Made by a program: the position numbers and the translations under genes
Shown: positions 49,401 through 59,144 of the stretch, in pieces
Layout of the letters: each line of letters starts with the position of its first letter
Position numbering within the stretch: the stretch's first letter is position 1
Origin: Candidatus Accumulibacter cognatus
GTDB taxonomy: Bacteria; Pseudomonadota; Gammaproteobacteria; Burkholderiales; Rhodocyclaceae
Direction of reading: 5' to 3'
Length of the DNA stretch: 64,000 nucleotides
Assembly (NCBI GenBank): GCA_013414765.1
Contig: CP058708.1
Location: 2,661,553 to 2,725,552, forward strand
The notes under the pieces: model-generated
Seen by the model: the letters and a program-made list of their open reading frames with translations, nothing else
What the model was told of the DNA's origin: nothing
Database searches by the model: none

Positions 49401-50432
49401 GGCACTTACAGTATTTCCGCCACGGTCCCGGTCGACGACTACCTGGGATCGACGGCCACCAGCGGTCGCCTGGTGAGCGGTGGCGCCGTGCTCACCGGCA
49501 GTATTGGTGTTCCCAGCGACATCGACATGTTCGCGCTGTCCACGATGGCGGGCGTGCAGTATTCGGTAGACCTGCGGAGTACCGGTCTGACCGACCCCTA
49601 CCTGGTGCTGCTCGACGCGGACGGCACCGCCATCGCCTACGACGACGACAGTCTGGGCTCCCTCAATGCCGAAATCACGTTTACCGCGCAGACCAGCGGC
49701 ACGATGTTCCTCGCCGTTTCCGATTTCGATGTCGGCACGGGCGCCTACAGTATCAACGCTTTCCCGCGTGTCGCGAACATCACCGGCACCTCCGGCGGCG
49801 ACAAGCTGATCGGTGGTGCGGACAGCGACCTGATCTATGGTCTTGGCGGCAACGACACGCTGACCGGCGGTGCGGGCAACGACACACTGGGAGGCGGTGA
49901 CGGCATCGACACCATCAACTATGGTGGCCCTGCCAGCCGTTATGTCCTGGGTGTGCCGGGCACTGGGTGGTCGGTACAGGACACTTCCAGCAGCGAGGGT
50001 CGTGACCTTCTGTACGATTTCGAACGCATTCATTTTTCCGACTACAATCTGGCGGTTGACATTGACGGCCATGCCGGCACGACCGCCAAGATTCTGGGCG
50101 CGGTCTTTGGTGCGACTGCGGTCCACAATCGCACCTATGTCGGCATTGCGCTAGGTCTACTCGACGGCGGCATGTCCGACCAAAGCCTGATGCAGCTGGC
50201 GCTCGACGTCAGGCTAGGTACCGCTGCCAGCCACCAGGCGGTGGCCAGCCTCCTTTACACCAATGTCATTGGCAGTGCGCCCCCGCCGGATGCCTTGGCG
50301 TACTTCACCAGCCTGCTCGATAACGGCGTGCTCACCCCGTCCGGCCTGGGTGTATTGGCGGCCGAAACCACGCAGAACGCAGTCAACATCAATCTCGTGG
50401 GGCTGTACGAGTCCGGTATCGAGTTTGTCTGA
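46485..50432 (+). CDS. Serralysin-like RTX zinc metalloprotease with Ig-like and PPC domains
   Basis: A 1315-residue protein starting at ATG 46485 after a G-run ribosome binding site. Residues about 1-235 are a metzincin protease with HELGHALGLNH (zinc ligands H128, H132, H138; catalytic E129) and the Met-turn SVMSYF. An RTX nonapeptide array follows (about 300-345: GGTGND, GGAGTD). Then come Big_5-like Ig domains (from about 402, 517 and 747, each starting APQLV/APTLV) alternating with PPC domains (from about 632, 863 and 982, each starting DDYP or DDY). A second RTX array lies near 1101-1130, then a DUF4214-like C-terminus (about 1190-1315). No signal peptide, so type I secretion is expected; no type I exporter genes are in this window. 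Calcium-dependent folding outside the cell is likely. Confidence 0.9.
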   Translation: MTIANLTLAQVLDQLNSGRSWSGASISYSFPNTAPGLYSQGEAAAFRAFDADQRSMMTLAMVTWDDLISPNFVQGTAGTTHIEFGYTTSNIGFAHAYYPEIGSAWFNNTEPDLITPLIGGYGFDTFIHELGHALGLNHMGDYNGNGNWAPSSYQDSVVLSVMSYFGPRYAAPYYSSEVMQADWTGSDGRTYSAQTPMLNDVMAIQAIYGASTSTRLDNTVYGFGSNIVDSTRAIYDFSLNAHPILTLYDAGGLDTLNLSGWSTPSRIDLHAGAFSSGNDMSNNIAIAYNATIENAEGGGGNDVITGNDTANLLRGAAGNDELYGSAGDDTLIGGTGNDDLRGGAGTDTAVFEGSFASYTISSSGGVLTISSSASGSDRISEVERFQFADSTRTLDQLSADSDTTAPQLVSLNPLDDGSNVAVGANLVLSFDEAIKAGNGTISIYNSDGSLARSINAVDATQVRINGSTVIVDPATDLLASRGYYITLSAGALTDLADNPFAGISGATRWNFNTGSTDSSAPQIVALTPADDSGNVARNANLVIVFNESVRTGSGNLNIRDALGELRTIAVTDASQVTIDGSTVTINPTADLAAGASYTITVDAGAFHDLAGNPHGGIMTTSAWNFSTSATTVTDDYPYSTDTPGLVVVNGASASGTIEVPNDQDLLRVELLAGVNYTFDLQRKAGGLADPFLVLFSPTITQVAFDDDSGGSGNARISYTALTTGSYYLAVVDYGIGTGGYTLRATTADSVAPTLVNRTPADDTQAVSVSADLVLDFSETVLAGSGSLRIYNSNGSLVREIHASDSAGVRIAGNRVTLNPGENLPAGTSFYVNIDANAFRDASGNTYAGLFDTSSWNFSTAAVTSTDDYPLSLNTTGMVTVNGPALNARIDSSNDGDLFKVDLSTGVTYLFDMISPLSSAVDPFLVLYGMQPEVNLITYDDDGGPLPLDSRIYYTPSTSGTYYLAAYDYAEATGTYSISATVPVDDYLGSTATSGRLVSGGAVLTGSIGVPSDIDMFALSTMAGVQYSVDLRSTGLTDPYLVLLDADGTAIAYDDDSLGSLNAEITFTAQTSGTMFLAVSDFDVGTGAYSINAFPRVANITGTSGGDKLIGGADSDLIYGLGGNDTLTGGAGNDTLGGGDGIDTINYGGPASRYVLGVPGTGWSVQDTSSSEGRDLLYDFERIHFSDYNLAVDIDGHAGTTAKILGAVFGATAVHNRTYVGIALGLLDGGMSDQSLMQLALDVRLGTAASHQAVASLLYTNVIGSAPPPDALAYFTSLLDNGVLTPSGLGVLAAETTQNAVNINLVGLYESGIEFV

Positions 50433-50491
50433 ATCCCGCAGAAGACCCCGTCGAGTGGCTGCTCAGGTCCTGGCCTGCTGCTCGGATCTGC

Positions 50492-51520
50492 TCACTGACT
50501 GACGCCGGCGGCCTCGAAACTGGCCATTTCGTTGAGGAAGGCGGCGGCAGCGCGCACCAGCGGCCAGGCCAGTGCAGCGCCAGTGCCCTCGCCGAGGCGC
50601 AGGCCGAGGTCGAGCAGCGGTTCGGCATTCAGGGCGCGCAGTTGTGCAAGATGGCCGGGCTCTGCCGAGCGGTGGCAATAGACACAATAGTCACGAATAT
50701 TCGGTGCGATGGCGGTGGCAACCAGCAGCGCTGACGTGACGATGAATCCGTCGATCAGCAGCAGCAGACCGCGCTCGGCAGCGGCGAGCATCGCGCCGCT
50801 CATCATCGCGATTTCAAAACCTCCGAATTCGGCGAGTACGCACAGCGCGTCGGCGCCAGGGGACAGCGCGGCACGCTTTACCGCCTGCGCCAGCAGCGCC
50901 TGTTTGCGGGCGAGCCCAGAATCGTCGAGGCCGGTACCCCGCCCGACGCAATCGGCCAGCGGCGTGCCGGTCAGAGAATGCGTCAGCAGCGAAGCAGCGG
51001 CGGTATTGCCGATCCCCATCTCGCCGAAACCGACCACACGGCAGCCCCGATCGGCCAGCGCACCGACGATGGCCGCGCCGCGAGCCAGCGCGGTATCGCG
51101 CTGGCTCGCGCTCATCGCCGGCTGTTCGAGATAGTTGCCTGTTCCGAAAGCGATCTTGGCGTCGACCAGAGTGTCGCGTGGGCCAAAGTCATGCGCGACG
51201 CCGGCGTCGATGACCTGCAGTTGCAGGCCGTTGTGACGGGCGAAGACATTGATCGCTGCACCGCCGGCGAGGAAGTTTTCGACCATCTGCCAGGTCACTT
51301 CCTGCGGGAATGCCGAAATACCGGCGCCTGCCGCGCCGTGGTCGCCGGCGAAGACCAGCAGGTGAGGATGATCGAGACTCGGTGTCAAGGACTGCTGTAT
51401 CTGCCCGATCTGCAGCGCCAGACGTTCGAGCCGGCCCAGCGAGCCGGGCGGTTTGGTCTTGCCGTCGATGCGGGCCTGTAGCTCAGGGACGACGGCGGTG
51501 GGTGGGATGGAGAAATGCAT
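50492..51520 (-). CDS. cobT: Nicotinate-nucleotide-dimethylbenzimidazole phosphoribosyltransferase
   Basis: A 342-residue protein from ATG 51518-51520. CobT signatures: [20 protein letters not shown] near the start, [34 protein letters not shown], and [11 protein letters not shown] near the C-terminus. It activates the lower-ligand base to alpha-ribazole phosphate. A longer frame to 51676 runs back over the divergent cobU start and is rejected. Divergent from cobU across 70 bp, so the two probably share a control region. Confidence 0.95.
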   Translation of the reverse strand: MHFSIPPTAVVPELQARIDGKTKPPGSLGRLERLALQIGQIQQSLTPSLDHPHLLVFAGDHGAAGAGISAFPQEVTWQMVENFLAGGAAINVFARHNGLQLQVIDAGVAHDFGPRDTLVDAKIAFGTGNYLEQPAMSASQRDTALARGAAIVGALADRGCRVVGFGEMGIGNTAAASLLTHSLTGTPLADCVGRGTGLDDSGLARKQALLAQAVKRAALSPGADALCVLAEFGGFEIAMMSGAMLAAAERGLLLLIDGFIVTSALLVATAIAPNIRDYCVYCHRSAEPGHLAQLRALNAEPLLDLGLRLGEGTGAALAWPLVRAAAAFLNEMASFEAAGVSQ

Positions 51521-51590
51521 TTTCTGGCCAGACGGGAAGAAAGGCAAGGCGCCGATTATACGCGTCCCCGGTCGTGCTAAGCTTCGCCGC

Positions 51591-52136
51591 ATGAGAGAAC
51601 TGATCATCGGTGGTGCCCGTTCGGGCAAGAGCGTTCTGGCCGAACGCCGGGCCAGTGAAAGCGGATTGCGTGTCATCTACGTGGCGACGGCGTTGGCACT
51701 CGACGCCGAAATGTCACGGCGTATCGAACAGCATCGGGTGCGGCGCTGTCCCGAATGGGGTCTGGTCGTCGAACCGCTCGAACTGGCCGCTACCCTGCAT
51801 CGACACGCGGCGCCAGAGGTCTGCCTGCTCGTCGATTGCCTGACCCTGTGGTTGTCGAATCTACTGTTTGCCGGCGAAGCGGCAAACCAGGCAGAAGCCG
51901 GCGAGGCGGTGCATTGCCAGCGCCTCGCCGGTGCGACGCAAGCACTGGTCGACCGGCTTCCGAAACTGCCGGGGCGTGTCATCCTGGTTTCCAACGAGGT
52001 CGGTTGCGGCATCGTGCCGACAACGCCAATGTCGCGGCTGTTTGCCGACGAGCATGGACGGTTGAACCAGCGAGTGGCGGCAGTGTGCGAACGGGTGACG
52101 CTGGTGGCAGCGGGGTTGCCGCTGACCCTCAAGTAG
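51591..52136 (+). CDS. cobU: Adenosylcobinamide kinase / guanylyltransferase
   Basis: A 181-residue protein from ATG 51591. Its P-loop GGARSGKS lies at residues 7-14, followed by [24 protein letters not shown] and [11 protein letters not shown], all CobU blocks. It phosphorylates adenosylcobinamide and transfers GMP to give AdoCbi-GDP, the substrate of CobS at 10.5 kb. Also named cobP. Confidence 0.95.
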   Translation: MRELIIGGARSGKSVLAERRASESGLRVIYVATALALDAEMSRRIEQHRVRRCPEWGLVVEPLELAATLHRHAAPEVCLLVDCLTLWLSNLLFAGEAANQAEAGEAVHCQRLAGATQALVDRLPKLPGRVILVSNEVGCGIVPTTPMSRLFADEHGRLNQRVAAVCERVTLVAAGLPLTLK

Positions 52137-52217
52137 CCGGCGCTTGCTCTGCTGGAAGCAGATCAGTGTTAATGTGTTGATCCTGTCTGATAATTTTGCC
52201 GAACGAGGAGCCAAGAG

Positions 52218-52682
52218 ATGTACAAGCGAATCATGGTCGCCGTTGATGAGAGTTTCATGACCAGCCAGGTCATGCAGGCAGCGATTGAACTTGCCAAGGC
52301 CGGCGGCGCACGATTGGCGATCTGCCACGCGATCGACGAAACGATTCTCGCGCAACGGGAAATGGCGATGATGCTGCCAAACAGCGTTGGTAAGACCGAG
52401 GCGCGCATGCGCCTGGGTGCGCAGGGGTTTCTCGGCCGGCTTGCCAACGAGGCGCAGGCGGCCGGGATCGAGGCTGAAATCAGACTCGTCGAGTCTGAAC
52501 AGAAGCATGTTTCGGACATGCTCATCGACGCGGCGAGCGAATGGCAGGCCGATCTGGTGGTCGTCGGTACGCATGGGCGGCGCGGCATCGAGCGCTTCTT
52601 CGTCGGCAGTGTCGCTGACCGCCTGGTACGCAAGGGGCATACCTCGCTGCTGCTGGTGCGCGGCGAAGAGGGCGACGAGTAG
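52218..52682 (+). CDS. Universal stress protein UspA family
   Basis: A 154-residue single UspA domain. Begins YKRIMVAVDESFMT, and ends with the ATP-binding type motif VVVGTHGRRGIERFFVGSVADRL. ATG 52218 follows ACGAGGAGCC. It sits between cobU and cobQ and has no obvious link to cobalamin. Confidence 0.93.
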   Translation: MYKRIMVAVDESFMTSQVMQAAIELAKAGGARLAICHAIDETILAQREMAMMLPNSVGKTEARMRLGAQGFLGRLANEAQAAGIEAEIRLVESEQKHVSDMLIDAASEWQADLVVVGTHGRRGIERFFVGSVADRLVRKGHTSLLLVRGEEGDE

Positions 52683-52734
52683 CGGCGGACGAATGGCGTC
52701 TCCTGCGACCCGACGTGGCGGTTGCCCGTGCGGG

Positions 52735-54213
52735 TCAGCCCTGCGTGGGCAGCCACTCGCTCAGGCGCTGCAGATCCAGATGTTGCTCGACGGCGTCTGC
52801 GAGGCGGTCGATGTCCTGTTCGCGGCGCTGACGCGGGTCAAAATTCTGGGTTGGCCGGTATCCGGCCCAGGTCAGCAACGCCGATAAAGCTGGCGGAGAA
52901 TCGAACAAGCCGTGACAGTAGGTCGCGAGAATCTGTCCATCGTTCGATAGTGCGCCATCGGGCTGACCGGCGAGAAGGGCTGCAGGTCGGGCCAGTGCAG
53001 CGCCGCTGGTGACACCCATGTGGATGCGGTAACCGGCGACCGCAGCGGCTCCGGCTCCGGGAAGCAGCAGTTCACCACGGACATTCTCCAGGGTCTTCTC
53101 GGAGGCCAGGCGCGTTTCATAGTCCAGCCACCCGAGTCCCGGCAAGCTGCCGGCCGGGCCTTCAAGCCCCTGTGGATCGTGCAGTTCGCGGCCGAGCATC
53201 TGCAGGCCGCCGCAGATACCGATCAGTTTGCCGCCGTAGCGCAGGTGGCGACGAATGAACCCATCCCAGCCATGCGCACGCAGCCAGGTGAGATCGGCCT
53301 GTACCGCCTTTGAACCGGGCAGCACGATCAGATCACAGGGCGGCGGTGCCGCATTGGGCCCTACGAAGCGAAAATCCACTTCCGGGTGAAAACGCAGCGG
53401 GTCGAGATCGTTATGGTTCGAGATGCGCGGATACACCGGGGCGACGACCCGCAGGCCGCTCGCCGCTTTTTCCCCCACGGTGCGCGGCACGGCATCCTCG
53501 GCATCGAGATAGAGGCCGTGCAGATACGGCAGAACGCCGAGAACCGGCTTGCCGGTACGTTCTTCGAGCCAGCGCAGGCCGCTCTCGAGCAAGCCGATGT
53601 CGCCACGAAAGCGATTGATCACGAAGCCCTTGACGCGCGACTGCTCGGACGGTGAAAGCAGATCGAGGGTACCGCAAAGATGCGCGAAAACGCCACCGCG
53701 ATCGATGTCGGCAATCAGGATCACCGGGCAATCGACGGCTTCGGCAAAACCCATGTTGGCGATGTCCCGGTCGCGCAGATTGATCTCGGCCGGGCTGCCG
53801 GCACCTTCGACGAGCAGGCACTGGTACTGAGCACAGAGGCGCTGCCACGATTCAAGTACCGCCTGCATGGCGCGTGGCTTATAGGCGTGGTAGTCGCGCG
53901 CATCGAGGTCAAGCAGTGCCTTGCCGTGGATGATCACCTGCGCGCGCTTGTCGGTCGCAGGTTTGAGCAGCACCGGATTGAAGTCGGAGTGCGCCGGCAG
54001 GCCGGCAGCGAGTGCCTGTAGCGCCTGCGCGCGGCCAATCTCGCCGGCATCGACGGTGACCGCGGAGTTGAGCGCCATATTCTGCGGTTTGAAGGGCGCG
54101 ACGCGAACGCCACGGCGATGCAGGATGCGGCACAGCGCGGTCACCAGCACGCTCTTGCCGGCATCGGAAGTGCAGCCCTGGACCATCAGGCTGGGGGTAG
54201 GGGGCTCGTTCAT
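52735..54213 (-). CDS. cobQ: Cobyric acid synthase
   Basis: A 492-residue protein from ATG 54211-54213. N-terminal BioD-like ATPase: [20 protein letters not shown] and [16 protein letters not shown]-terminal glutamine amidotransferase ([24 protein letters not shown] with the catalytic Cys, and the His in YCHGLFDSP). It amidates four carboxyl groups of adenosylcobyrinic a,c-diamide. It is divergent from cbiB/cobD across 34 bp. A longer upstream frame to 54492 covers that neighbour and is rejected. Ends 52 nt after the usp stop. Confidence 0.95.
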   Translation of the reverse strand: MNEPPTPSLMVQGCTSDAGKSVLVTALCRILHRRGVRVAPFKPQNMALNSAVTVDAGEIGRAQALQALAAGLPAHSDFNPVLLKPATDKRAQVIIHGKALLDLDARDYHAYKPRAMQAVLESWQRLCAQYQCLLVEGAGSPAEINLRDRDIANMGFAEAVDCPVILIADIDRGGVFAHLCGTLDLLSPSEQSRVKGFVINRFRGDIGLLESGLRWLEERTGKPVLGVLPYLHGLYLDAEDAVPRTVGEKAASGLRVVAPVYPRISNHNDLDPLRFHPEVDFRFVGPNAAPPPCDLIVLPGSKAVQADLTWLRAHGWDGFIRRHLRYGGKLIGICGGLQMLGRELHDPQGLEGPAGSLPGLGWLDYETRLASEKTLENVRGELLLPGAGAAAVAGYRIHMGVTSGAALARPAALLAGQPDGALSNDGQILATYCHGLFDSPPALSALLTWAGYRPTQNFDPRQRREQDIDRLADAVEQHLDLQRLSEWLPTQG

Positions 54214-54247
54214 CGTAGAATCCGGGTTTCGTCGCCGCGATTGTCGC

Positions 54248-55213
54248 ATGCCAACCGTCATTTCCCTATCCCTGCTTGCTACCGAAATGCCAACGTCGCT
54301 ATTGCTGCCCCTGGCGGCGATCGTCGGCGCTGGACTCGACCGGCTGCTCGGCGAGCCGGGGCGCTGGCATCCACTGGTCGGCTTCGGGGTGCTGGCGAGT
54401 GCCTGCGAGCGTGCCCTGAATACCGGCGAACGGCGCCGCCTGCGCGGTTTGCTGGCCTGGGGGCTGCTGGTTCTGCCAGGCGTCGTGATCACCCTGCTGT
54501 TCCTTCTGGCGATGCCGCCCGGTCTGCCACGCTCGCTGATCGACGCCGTTCTGCTCTATCTGGCGCTCGGTGGATGCAGCCTTGGCGAGCATGCCCGGCG
54601 TGTCGCCGATGACCTGGCGAAGGGGGATCTTGGCGCGGCACGCCGGCACGTCGGCTGGATGGTTTCGCGCCAGACCGAAGAGCTCGACAGCACCGGTGTC
54701 GCGTCGGCCTGCATCGAATCGACGCTGGAGAACGGCAACGACGCCGTTTTCGGTGCGCTGTTCTGGTTCGCGCTGCTGGGCGGAGCGGGTGCCGTTCTCT
54801 TCCGTCTGGCGAACACGCTCGACGCGATGTGGGGATATCGCAATCAGCGCTTCAACGAATTCGGCTGCGCTGCCGCGCGCATCGACGACCTGCTGAACCT
54901 CGTACCCGCGCGTCTGACCGCTTTGTCCTACGCCATGTGCGGGCGCACGCGCGTGGCTTTGCGTTGTTGGCGAGAACAGGCGCCGCGCTGGAAAAGCCCG
55001 AACGCCGGCCCGGTGATGGCCGCCGGAGCCGGCAGTCTGGGTCTCGCGCTCGGTGGTCCGGCGGTCTACCACGGTCGGCTGGAAGAGCGGCCACGCCTCG
55101 GCGAAGGGCGGCCAGCCTGTGGTGAGGACATTGCCCGCGCGCTGACCCTCGTTCGTCGCAGCCTGCTGTTGTGGCTGGCGGTACTGCTCGCCTGGGGGCT
55201 GCTGCGTGCTTGA
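54248..55213 (+). CDS. cobD: Adenosylcobinamide-phosphate synthase (CbiB; CobD in Pseudomonas naming)
   Basis: A 321-residue membrane protein from ATG 54248 (a second ATG at 54287 is possible). Blocks: [21 protein letters not shown] near the N-terminus, [38 protein letters not shown], and [16 protein letters not shown]. It attaches aminopropanol phosphate to cobyric acid, which forms the nucleotide loop side chain. The next gene, overlapping by 8 nt, makes the aminopropanol phosphate. Confidence 0.93.
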   Translation: MPTVISLSLLATEMPTSLLLPLAAIVGAGLDRLLGEPGRWHPLVGFGVLASACERALNTGERRRLRGLLAWGLLVLPGVVITLLFLLAMPPGLPRSLIDAVLLYLALGGCSLGEHARRVADDLAKGDLGAARRHVGWMVSRQTEELDSTGVASACIESTLENGNDAVFGALFWFALLGGAGAVLFRLANTLDAMWGYRNQRFNEFGCAAARIDDLLNLVPARLTALSYAMCGRTRVALRCWREQAPRWKSPNAGPVMAAGAGSLGLALGGPAVYHGRLEERPRLGEGRPACGEDIARALTLVRRSLLLWLAVLLAWGLLRA

Positions 55214-56207
55214 GCACGGTGGTCGCCTGCGTGCCGCCGCCCGGCAGTACGCGCCTTTCTGCAAAGGTGGGCTGGCCGACTGGCTGGATCTGTCGACCGG
55301 TATCAACCCCGGTGTGTATCCGCTGCCGGCGATCGACCCGGCCTGCTGGCATCGCCTGCCCGAGGACGACGATGGCCTCGCGGTAGCGGCAGCGACCTAC
55401 TACGGCAATGATCGCTTGCTGGCGCTGCCGGGATCGCAAGCGGCGATCCAGTGGCTGCCGGCGCTGTTTCAACCGGTCGCCGTCGCGTGTCTGACACCGA
55501 TCTACGAAGAGCACCCGCACGCCTGGGAACGTGCTGGCCACAAGCTGCGCCGCCTGCAGAACGCCTCTTTGGCGCGCGCACTGGCTGCCGCAACGCCGAT
55601 CATCGTGCTCTGCAATCCCAACAATCCGACTGGCCGAACGCTGCCCGCCGCAGAAGTGCTCGCAGCCGCCGTGCAACTGCAGCGGCGCGGTGGCTGGCTG
55701 ATCGTCGACGAGGCGTTTGGCGACCCCGACCCTGAGAATTGTGTGACCGCTTTCGCCGGCGGCCCGGCAGCACCGAATCTGATCGTCCTGCGCTCGCTGG
55801 GCAAATTCTTTGGTCTCGCCGGTGCACGGGTCGGTTTTGTCTTCGGCGCGCCTGAAAAACTTGCAAGACTACGCGAGGTATTGGGGCCCTGGCCCTTGTC
55901 GGGGCCAGCGCGTGACGTCGCCCGGCAGGCGCTCGCCGACGGTGCCTGGCAGGCGCAGGCGCGGCGCGATCTGGCCCTGGCCTCGGTACGGCTGGCGACC
56001 TTGCTGGCGCCGATTGGCGAGGTGAGCCACTGCGCGCTGTTCGCTACCGTTGCGACAGCGCACGCCGCGGCACTCTTCGAGTACCTGGCTCGGCAGGCAA
56101 TCCTGACCCGGCATTTTCCGGCACACGGTCTGCTCCGCCTGGGCTTGCCCGGCAGCGAGGCTGAATGGCAGCGGCTCTGCAGCGCCCTCGCCAACTGGAG
56201 CCCCTGA
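55206..56207 (+). CDS. L-threonine-O-3-phosphate decarboxylase (Salmonella CobD; Pseudomonas CobC)
   Basis: A 333-residue fold-type I PLP protein from GTG 55206 ([18 protein letters not shown]), overlapping the preceding gene by 8 nt. Blocks: [42 protein letters not shown], the Asp in IVDEAFGD, and the PLP-lysine region [18 protein letters not shown]. It decarboxylates threonine phosphate to aminopropanol phosphate for the nucleotide loop. To avoid confusion with the phosphatase cobC at 10 kb, no symbol is given. Confidence 0.93.
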   Translation: MLEHGGRLRAAARQYAPFCKGGLADWLDLSTGINPGVYPLPAIDPACWHRLPEDDDGLAVAAATYYGNDRLLALPGSQAAIQWLPALFQPVAVACLTPIYEEHPHAWERAGHKLRRLQNASLARALAAATPIIVLCNPNNPTGRTLPAAEVLAAAVQLQRRGGWLIVDEAFGDPDPENCVTAFAGGPAAPNLIVLRSLGKFFGLAGARVGFVFGAPEKLARLREVLGPWPLSGPARDVARQALADGAWQAQARRDLALASVRLATLLAPIGEVSHCALFATVATAHAAALFEYLARQAILTRHFPAHGLLRLGLPGSEAEWQRLCSALANWSP

Positions 56208-56208
56208 C

Positions 56209-57105
56209 ATGCCCTGCGCACGCTGGCCGCAGCTTCTTGCCGTCTGGCTGCTGACGTTCTGCCCGCTCGTTCAGGCCGGGATCAGCGTCGTCGATGACAG
56301 TGGGGGCACGGTGCGTCTGGCGCAGCCGGCGAAACGCATCGTCAGCCTGGCGCCACACCTGACCGAGACGCTGTTTGCCGCCGGGGCCGGCGAGCGCATC
56401 GTCGGCACCGTCGACTACAGTGAGTATCCAGTGGCGGCGAGCAAGATCGCGAGGATCGGCGGCTATTCGCGGATCGACCTCGAACGTGTGGCCGCGCTGC
56501 GGCCGGACCTGATCATCGCCTGGCAGAGCGGCAATGCCGCGGCGCACCTCGATCGACTGCGCGCGCTCGCGATTCCGATCTATCTGTCGCAGCCCAATCG
56601 CCTCACCGATGTCGCCGGCGAGATCGAGCGCCTCGGTGTGCTGGCCGGTAGCAGCGCGGTCGCCGACCGCGCTGCCGAGAGTTTTCGCCAGCGCCTTGCC
56701 GGTTTGCAGAAGCGCTACGGCAGCCTGCCGCCGGTACGCACTTTCTACCAGATCTGGAAACAGCCGCTGATGACCGTCGGCCGTCGGCAGATCATCTCCG
56801 ATGTCATAAAGCTTTGCGGCGGCGACAACGTTTTCGGCAAGCTGGAAACGATGGCGGCGTCGGTGACGGTGGAAGCGGTCATCGCCGCCAACCCCGAGGT
56901 GATCGTCGCCAGCGGCATGGACGAAGCACGGCCCGAGTGGCTGGACGACTGGAACCGCTGGACCTCGATCCTCGCCGTGGCTCGCGGCAACCTCTTTTTT
57001 ATCCCGCCCGACCTGATCCAGCGCCACACGCCACGCCTGCTCGAAGGCGCCGAGCGTCTCTGCCAGCATCTTGAATCCGCACGCGGCCGCCGGCCCGCGA
57101 AGTGA
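56209..57105 (+). CDS. btuF: Periplasmic cobalamin-binding protein
   Basis: A 298-residue protein with a signal peptide (about 1-23, ending FCPLVQA). A periplasmic-binding fold follows: RIVSLAPHLTETLFAAGAG, DYSEYP and ARIGGYSRIDLERVAALRPD, typical of BtuF. It starts one base after the preceding stop. It delivers corrinoids to BtuCD, whose genes are at 15.3-17.1 kb, so the transporter is split. Confidence 0.92.
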   Translation: MPCARWPQLLAVWLLTFCPLVQAGISVVDDSGGTVRLAQPAKRIVSLAPHLTETLFAAGAGERIVGTVDYSEYPVAASKIARIGGYSRIDLERVAALRPDLIIAWQSGNAAAHLDRLRALAIPIYLSQPNRLTDVAGEIERLGVLAGSSAVADRAAESFRQRLAGLQKRYGSLPPVRTFYQIWKQPLMTVGRRQIISDVIKLCGGDNVFGKLETMAASVTVEAVIAANPEVIVASGMDEARPEWLDDWNRWTSILAVARGNLFFIPPDLIQRHTPRLLEGAERLCQHLESARGRRPAK

Positions 57106-57345
57106 GCCGGGCAGCATGGCGCTGCTTGCATCGCTGGCAGGTCCACGAAATATCGGCGTCCATCGGCCTCATCGGCGGATTTCAGGACCATGTTCGCGAC
57201 CCTGTCGCTCACTGCAATCGGCAGCTGATTCTTCCCGGTATTACGGATTTCCACAATATTCATTCCGGCTGTTTCTTGCGATATTGGCACCTGCAGGACG
57301 TGTAGTACCCAATTTCACATCATTTATCCATGGAGGAGACAAAAA
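57106..57345. other. Gap between btuF and dctP
   Basis: 240 bp. A minus-strand frame beginning MNIVEIRNTGKNQLPIAV at 57263 looks protein-like for about 40 codons, then runs on antisense to btuF with no sensible end. It may be the 5' stub of a lost gene. No RNA gene or terminator was recognised. Confidence 0.35.
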
Positions 57346-58359
57346 ATGAAATTTTCCAAACTGCTTTTCGGTCTGGCTGCCTGTGCGCTGTCTGCGACGC
57401 CCTTCAGCGTCCTCGCGCAACAGCCGATCGTTATCAAGTTCAGCCATGTCGTGGCGCATGACACGCCCAAGGGCCTTGCCGCCGAGTTCTTCGCCAAACG
57501 CGCCGGCGAACTCACCAAAGGCAAGGTCAAGGTCGAGGTATACGCCAACTCGACGCTGTACAAGGACAAGGAGGAGATGGAAGCACTGCAGCTCGGCGCC
57601 GTGCAGATGCTCGCCCCGTCCCTGGCCAAGTTTGGTCCGCTGGGGGTCAAGGAATTCGAACTCTTCGACCTGCCCTACATCTTCGACAACTATGCCGAAC
57701 TGCACAAGGTTACCCAGGGGCCGATCGGTCAGGGTCTGCTCAAGAAACTGGAGCCCAAGGGGGTAACCGGTCTGGCCTTCTGGGATAACGGTTTCAAGTC
57801 GTTTTCGGCCAATACGCCGATCAAGATGCCGGCCGATCTGAAGGGCAAGAAGATGCGCATCCAGTCTTCGAAGGTGCTCGAAGAGGAAATCCGCGCCTTG
57901 AGCGCCTTGCCGCAGGTGATGGCTTTCTCCGAAGTCTATCAGGCGCTGCAGACCGGCGTGGTCGATGGTACCGAGAACCCGATTTCCAACCTGTACACGC
58001 AGAAAATGTTTGAAGTCCAGAAGCATCTGGCACTGACCGAACACGGCTACCTCGGTTATGCCGTGATCGCCAACAAGAAATTCTGGGAAGGACTGCCGGC
58101 CGACGTGCGTGGCCAGCTCGAAGCAGCGATGAAGGAATCGACCGCTTACGCCAACAAGATCGCCAAGGAGCAGAATGACAAGGATCTGGAAGCAGTCAAG
58201 AAGACCGGCAAGACGCAGGTCTATTCGCTGACCCCGGAAGAGCGGCAGGCTTTCAAGAAAGTGCTGGCGCCCGTGCATCTGAAGATGGAGTCGCGCATCG
58301 GCAAGGATCTCCTGCAGGCGGTCTACAAGGAAACCGGTTTCGATCCGACCAAACCCTGA
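57346..58359 (+). CDS. dctP: TRAP transporter substrate-binding protein (DctP family)
   Basis: A 337-residue periplasmic protein with a very strong ribosome binding site (GGAGGAG). Signal peptide about 1-25 (ending FSVLAQQ). DctP blocks: IKFSHVVAHDTPKGLAAEFF, ALQTGVVDGTENPISNLY and the late HGYLGYAVIANK. The family binds C4-dicarboxylates and related acids with an Arg in MRIQSSKV and similar. It is the first gene of a dctPQM operon. Confidence 0.95.
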   Translation: MKFSKLLFGLAACALSATPFSVLAQQPIVIKFSHVVAHDTPKGLAAEFFAKRAGELTKGKVKVEVYANSTLYKDKEEMEALQLGAVQMLAPSLAKFGPLGVKEFELFDLPYIFDNYAELHKVTQGPIGQGLLKKLEPKGVTGLAFWDNGFKSFSANTPIKMPADLKGKKMRIQSSKVLEEEIRALSALPQVMAFSEVYQALQTGVVDGTENPISNLYTQKMFEVQKHLALTEHGYLGYAVIANKKFWEGLPADVRGQLEAAMKESTAYANKIAKEQNDKDLEAVKKTGKTQVYSLTPEERQAFKKVLAPVHLKMESRIGKDLLQAVYKETGFDPTKP

Positions 58360-58380
58360 TCATTGGATAAGACAAAAGAC

Positions 58381-58417
58381 AGCCCGTTGGGATGCCACGC
58401 CTGACGGGCTTTTTTTC
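58381..58417 (+). terminator. Hairpin with T-run between dctP and dctQ
   Basis: AGCCCGT and ACGGGCT form a 7-bp stem with a 16-nt loop, followed by seven T. It lies about 20 bp after dctP and 22 bp before dctQ, so it probably terminates part of the transcripts and gives more binding protein than membrane subunits. Confidence 0.8.
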
Positions 58418-58439
58418 AGGCAGATGGGGAGTTTTCCAC

Positions 58440-59144
58440 ATGAAGCTACTGGATCATCTCGAGGAATGGCTGATCACCTTCCTCATGGCGGCGGCGACGA
58501 CGATCATCTTCGCGTCCGTCGTGCATCGCTACCTGTCGGGCATGTCGATTCCCGGCTTGCAGGACTGGTTGTTGTCTCTCAACTTTGGCTGGGCGCAGGA
58601 ACTGTGCATCATCATGTTCGTCTGGATGGCGAAGTTTGGTGCGGCCTATGGTGTGCGCACCGGCATTCACGTCGGTGTCGACGTGCTGATCAACCGCATG
58701 ACCGGTCGGACGCGCGCCAAGTTTGTTGTTTTCGGCCTGCTCGCCGGCGCACTGTTCACCGGCATCGTCGGCACGCTCGGCGCACACTTCGTTTGGGAAA
58801 ACGGCTTCCACTATGCCCTGTATACGGCTCTCGGAAAGGACCTGGTGGATATTCCCGAGGGACCGACCACACCGGATCTCGAGTGGCCGACGTGGATCGT
58901 TTACAGCGCCATTCCACTGGGGTCGAGCCTGATGTGTTTCCGCTTCCTGCAAGTCACGGTGAGTTTCATCCGGACCGGTGAGCTGCCGCATCATGACCAC
59001 GGGCACGTGGATGGTATCGACGAGACGACGATCGCCGAAGAAATCAATGCGTTCCAGATGGAGGACAACCTGCATCCGCACGACCTGACCTACAAGAAGC
59101 GTCACCCGGAAGACTCGTCGGACAAGGGAGGTAAGCAATCATGA
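58440..59144 (+). CDS. dctQ: TRAP transporter small permease (DctQ)
   Basis: A 234-residue protein with four membrane helices; ATG 58440 follows GGGGA. Core blocks WAQELCIIMFVWMAKFGAAYG and RTGIHVGVDVL are typical of DctQ. The C-terminus has a long His/Asp-rich soluble tail (HHDHGHVDG), longer than in most family members. Overlaps dctM by 4 nt. Confidence 0.93.
   Translation: MKLLDHLEEWLITFLMAAATTIIFASVVHRYLSGMSIPGLQDWLLSLNFGWAQELCIIMFVWMAKFGAAYGVRTGIHVGVDVLINRMTGRTRAKFVVFGLLAGALFTGIVGTLGAHFVWENGFHYALYTALGKDLVDIPEGPTTPDLEWPTWIVYSAIPLGSSLMCFRFLQVTVSFIRTGELPHHDHGHVDGIDETTIAEEINAFQMEDNLHPHDLTYKKRHPEDSSDKGGKQS

Noticed and set aside
48543-50126. A 527-residue minus-strand frame opposite the RTX protease
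   Set aside because: Antisense shadow created by regular Asp/Gly codons; no motif.
56745-57290. A 181-residue minus-strand frame starting upstream of MNIVEIRNTG
   Set aside because: Mostly antisense to btuF; only the first 40 codons look protein-like, so it is mentioned only as a possible stub.
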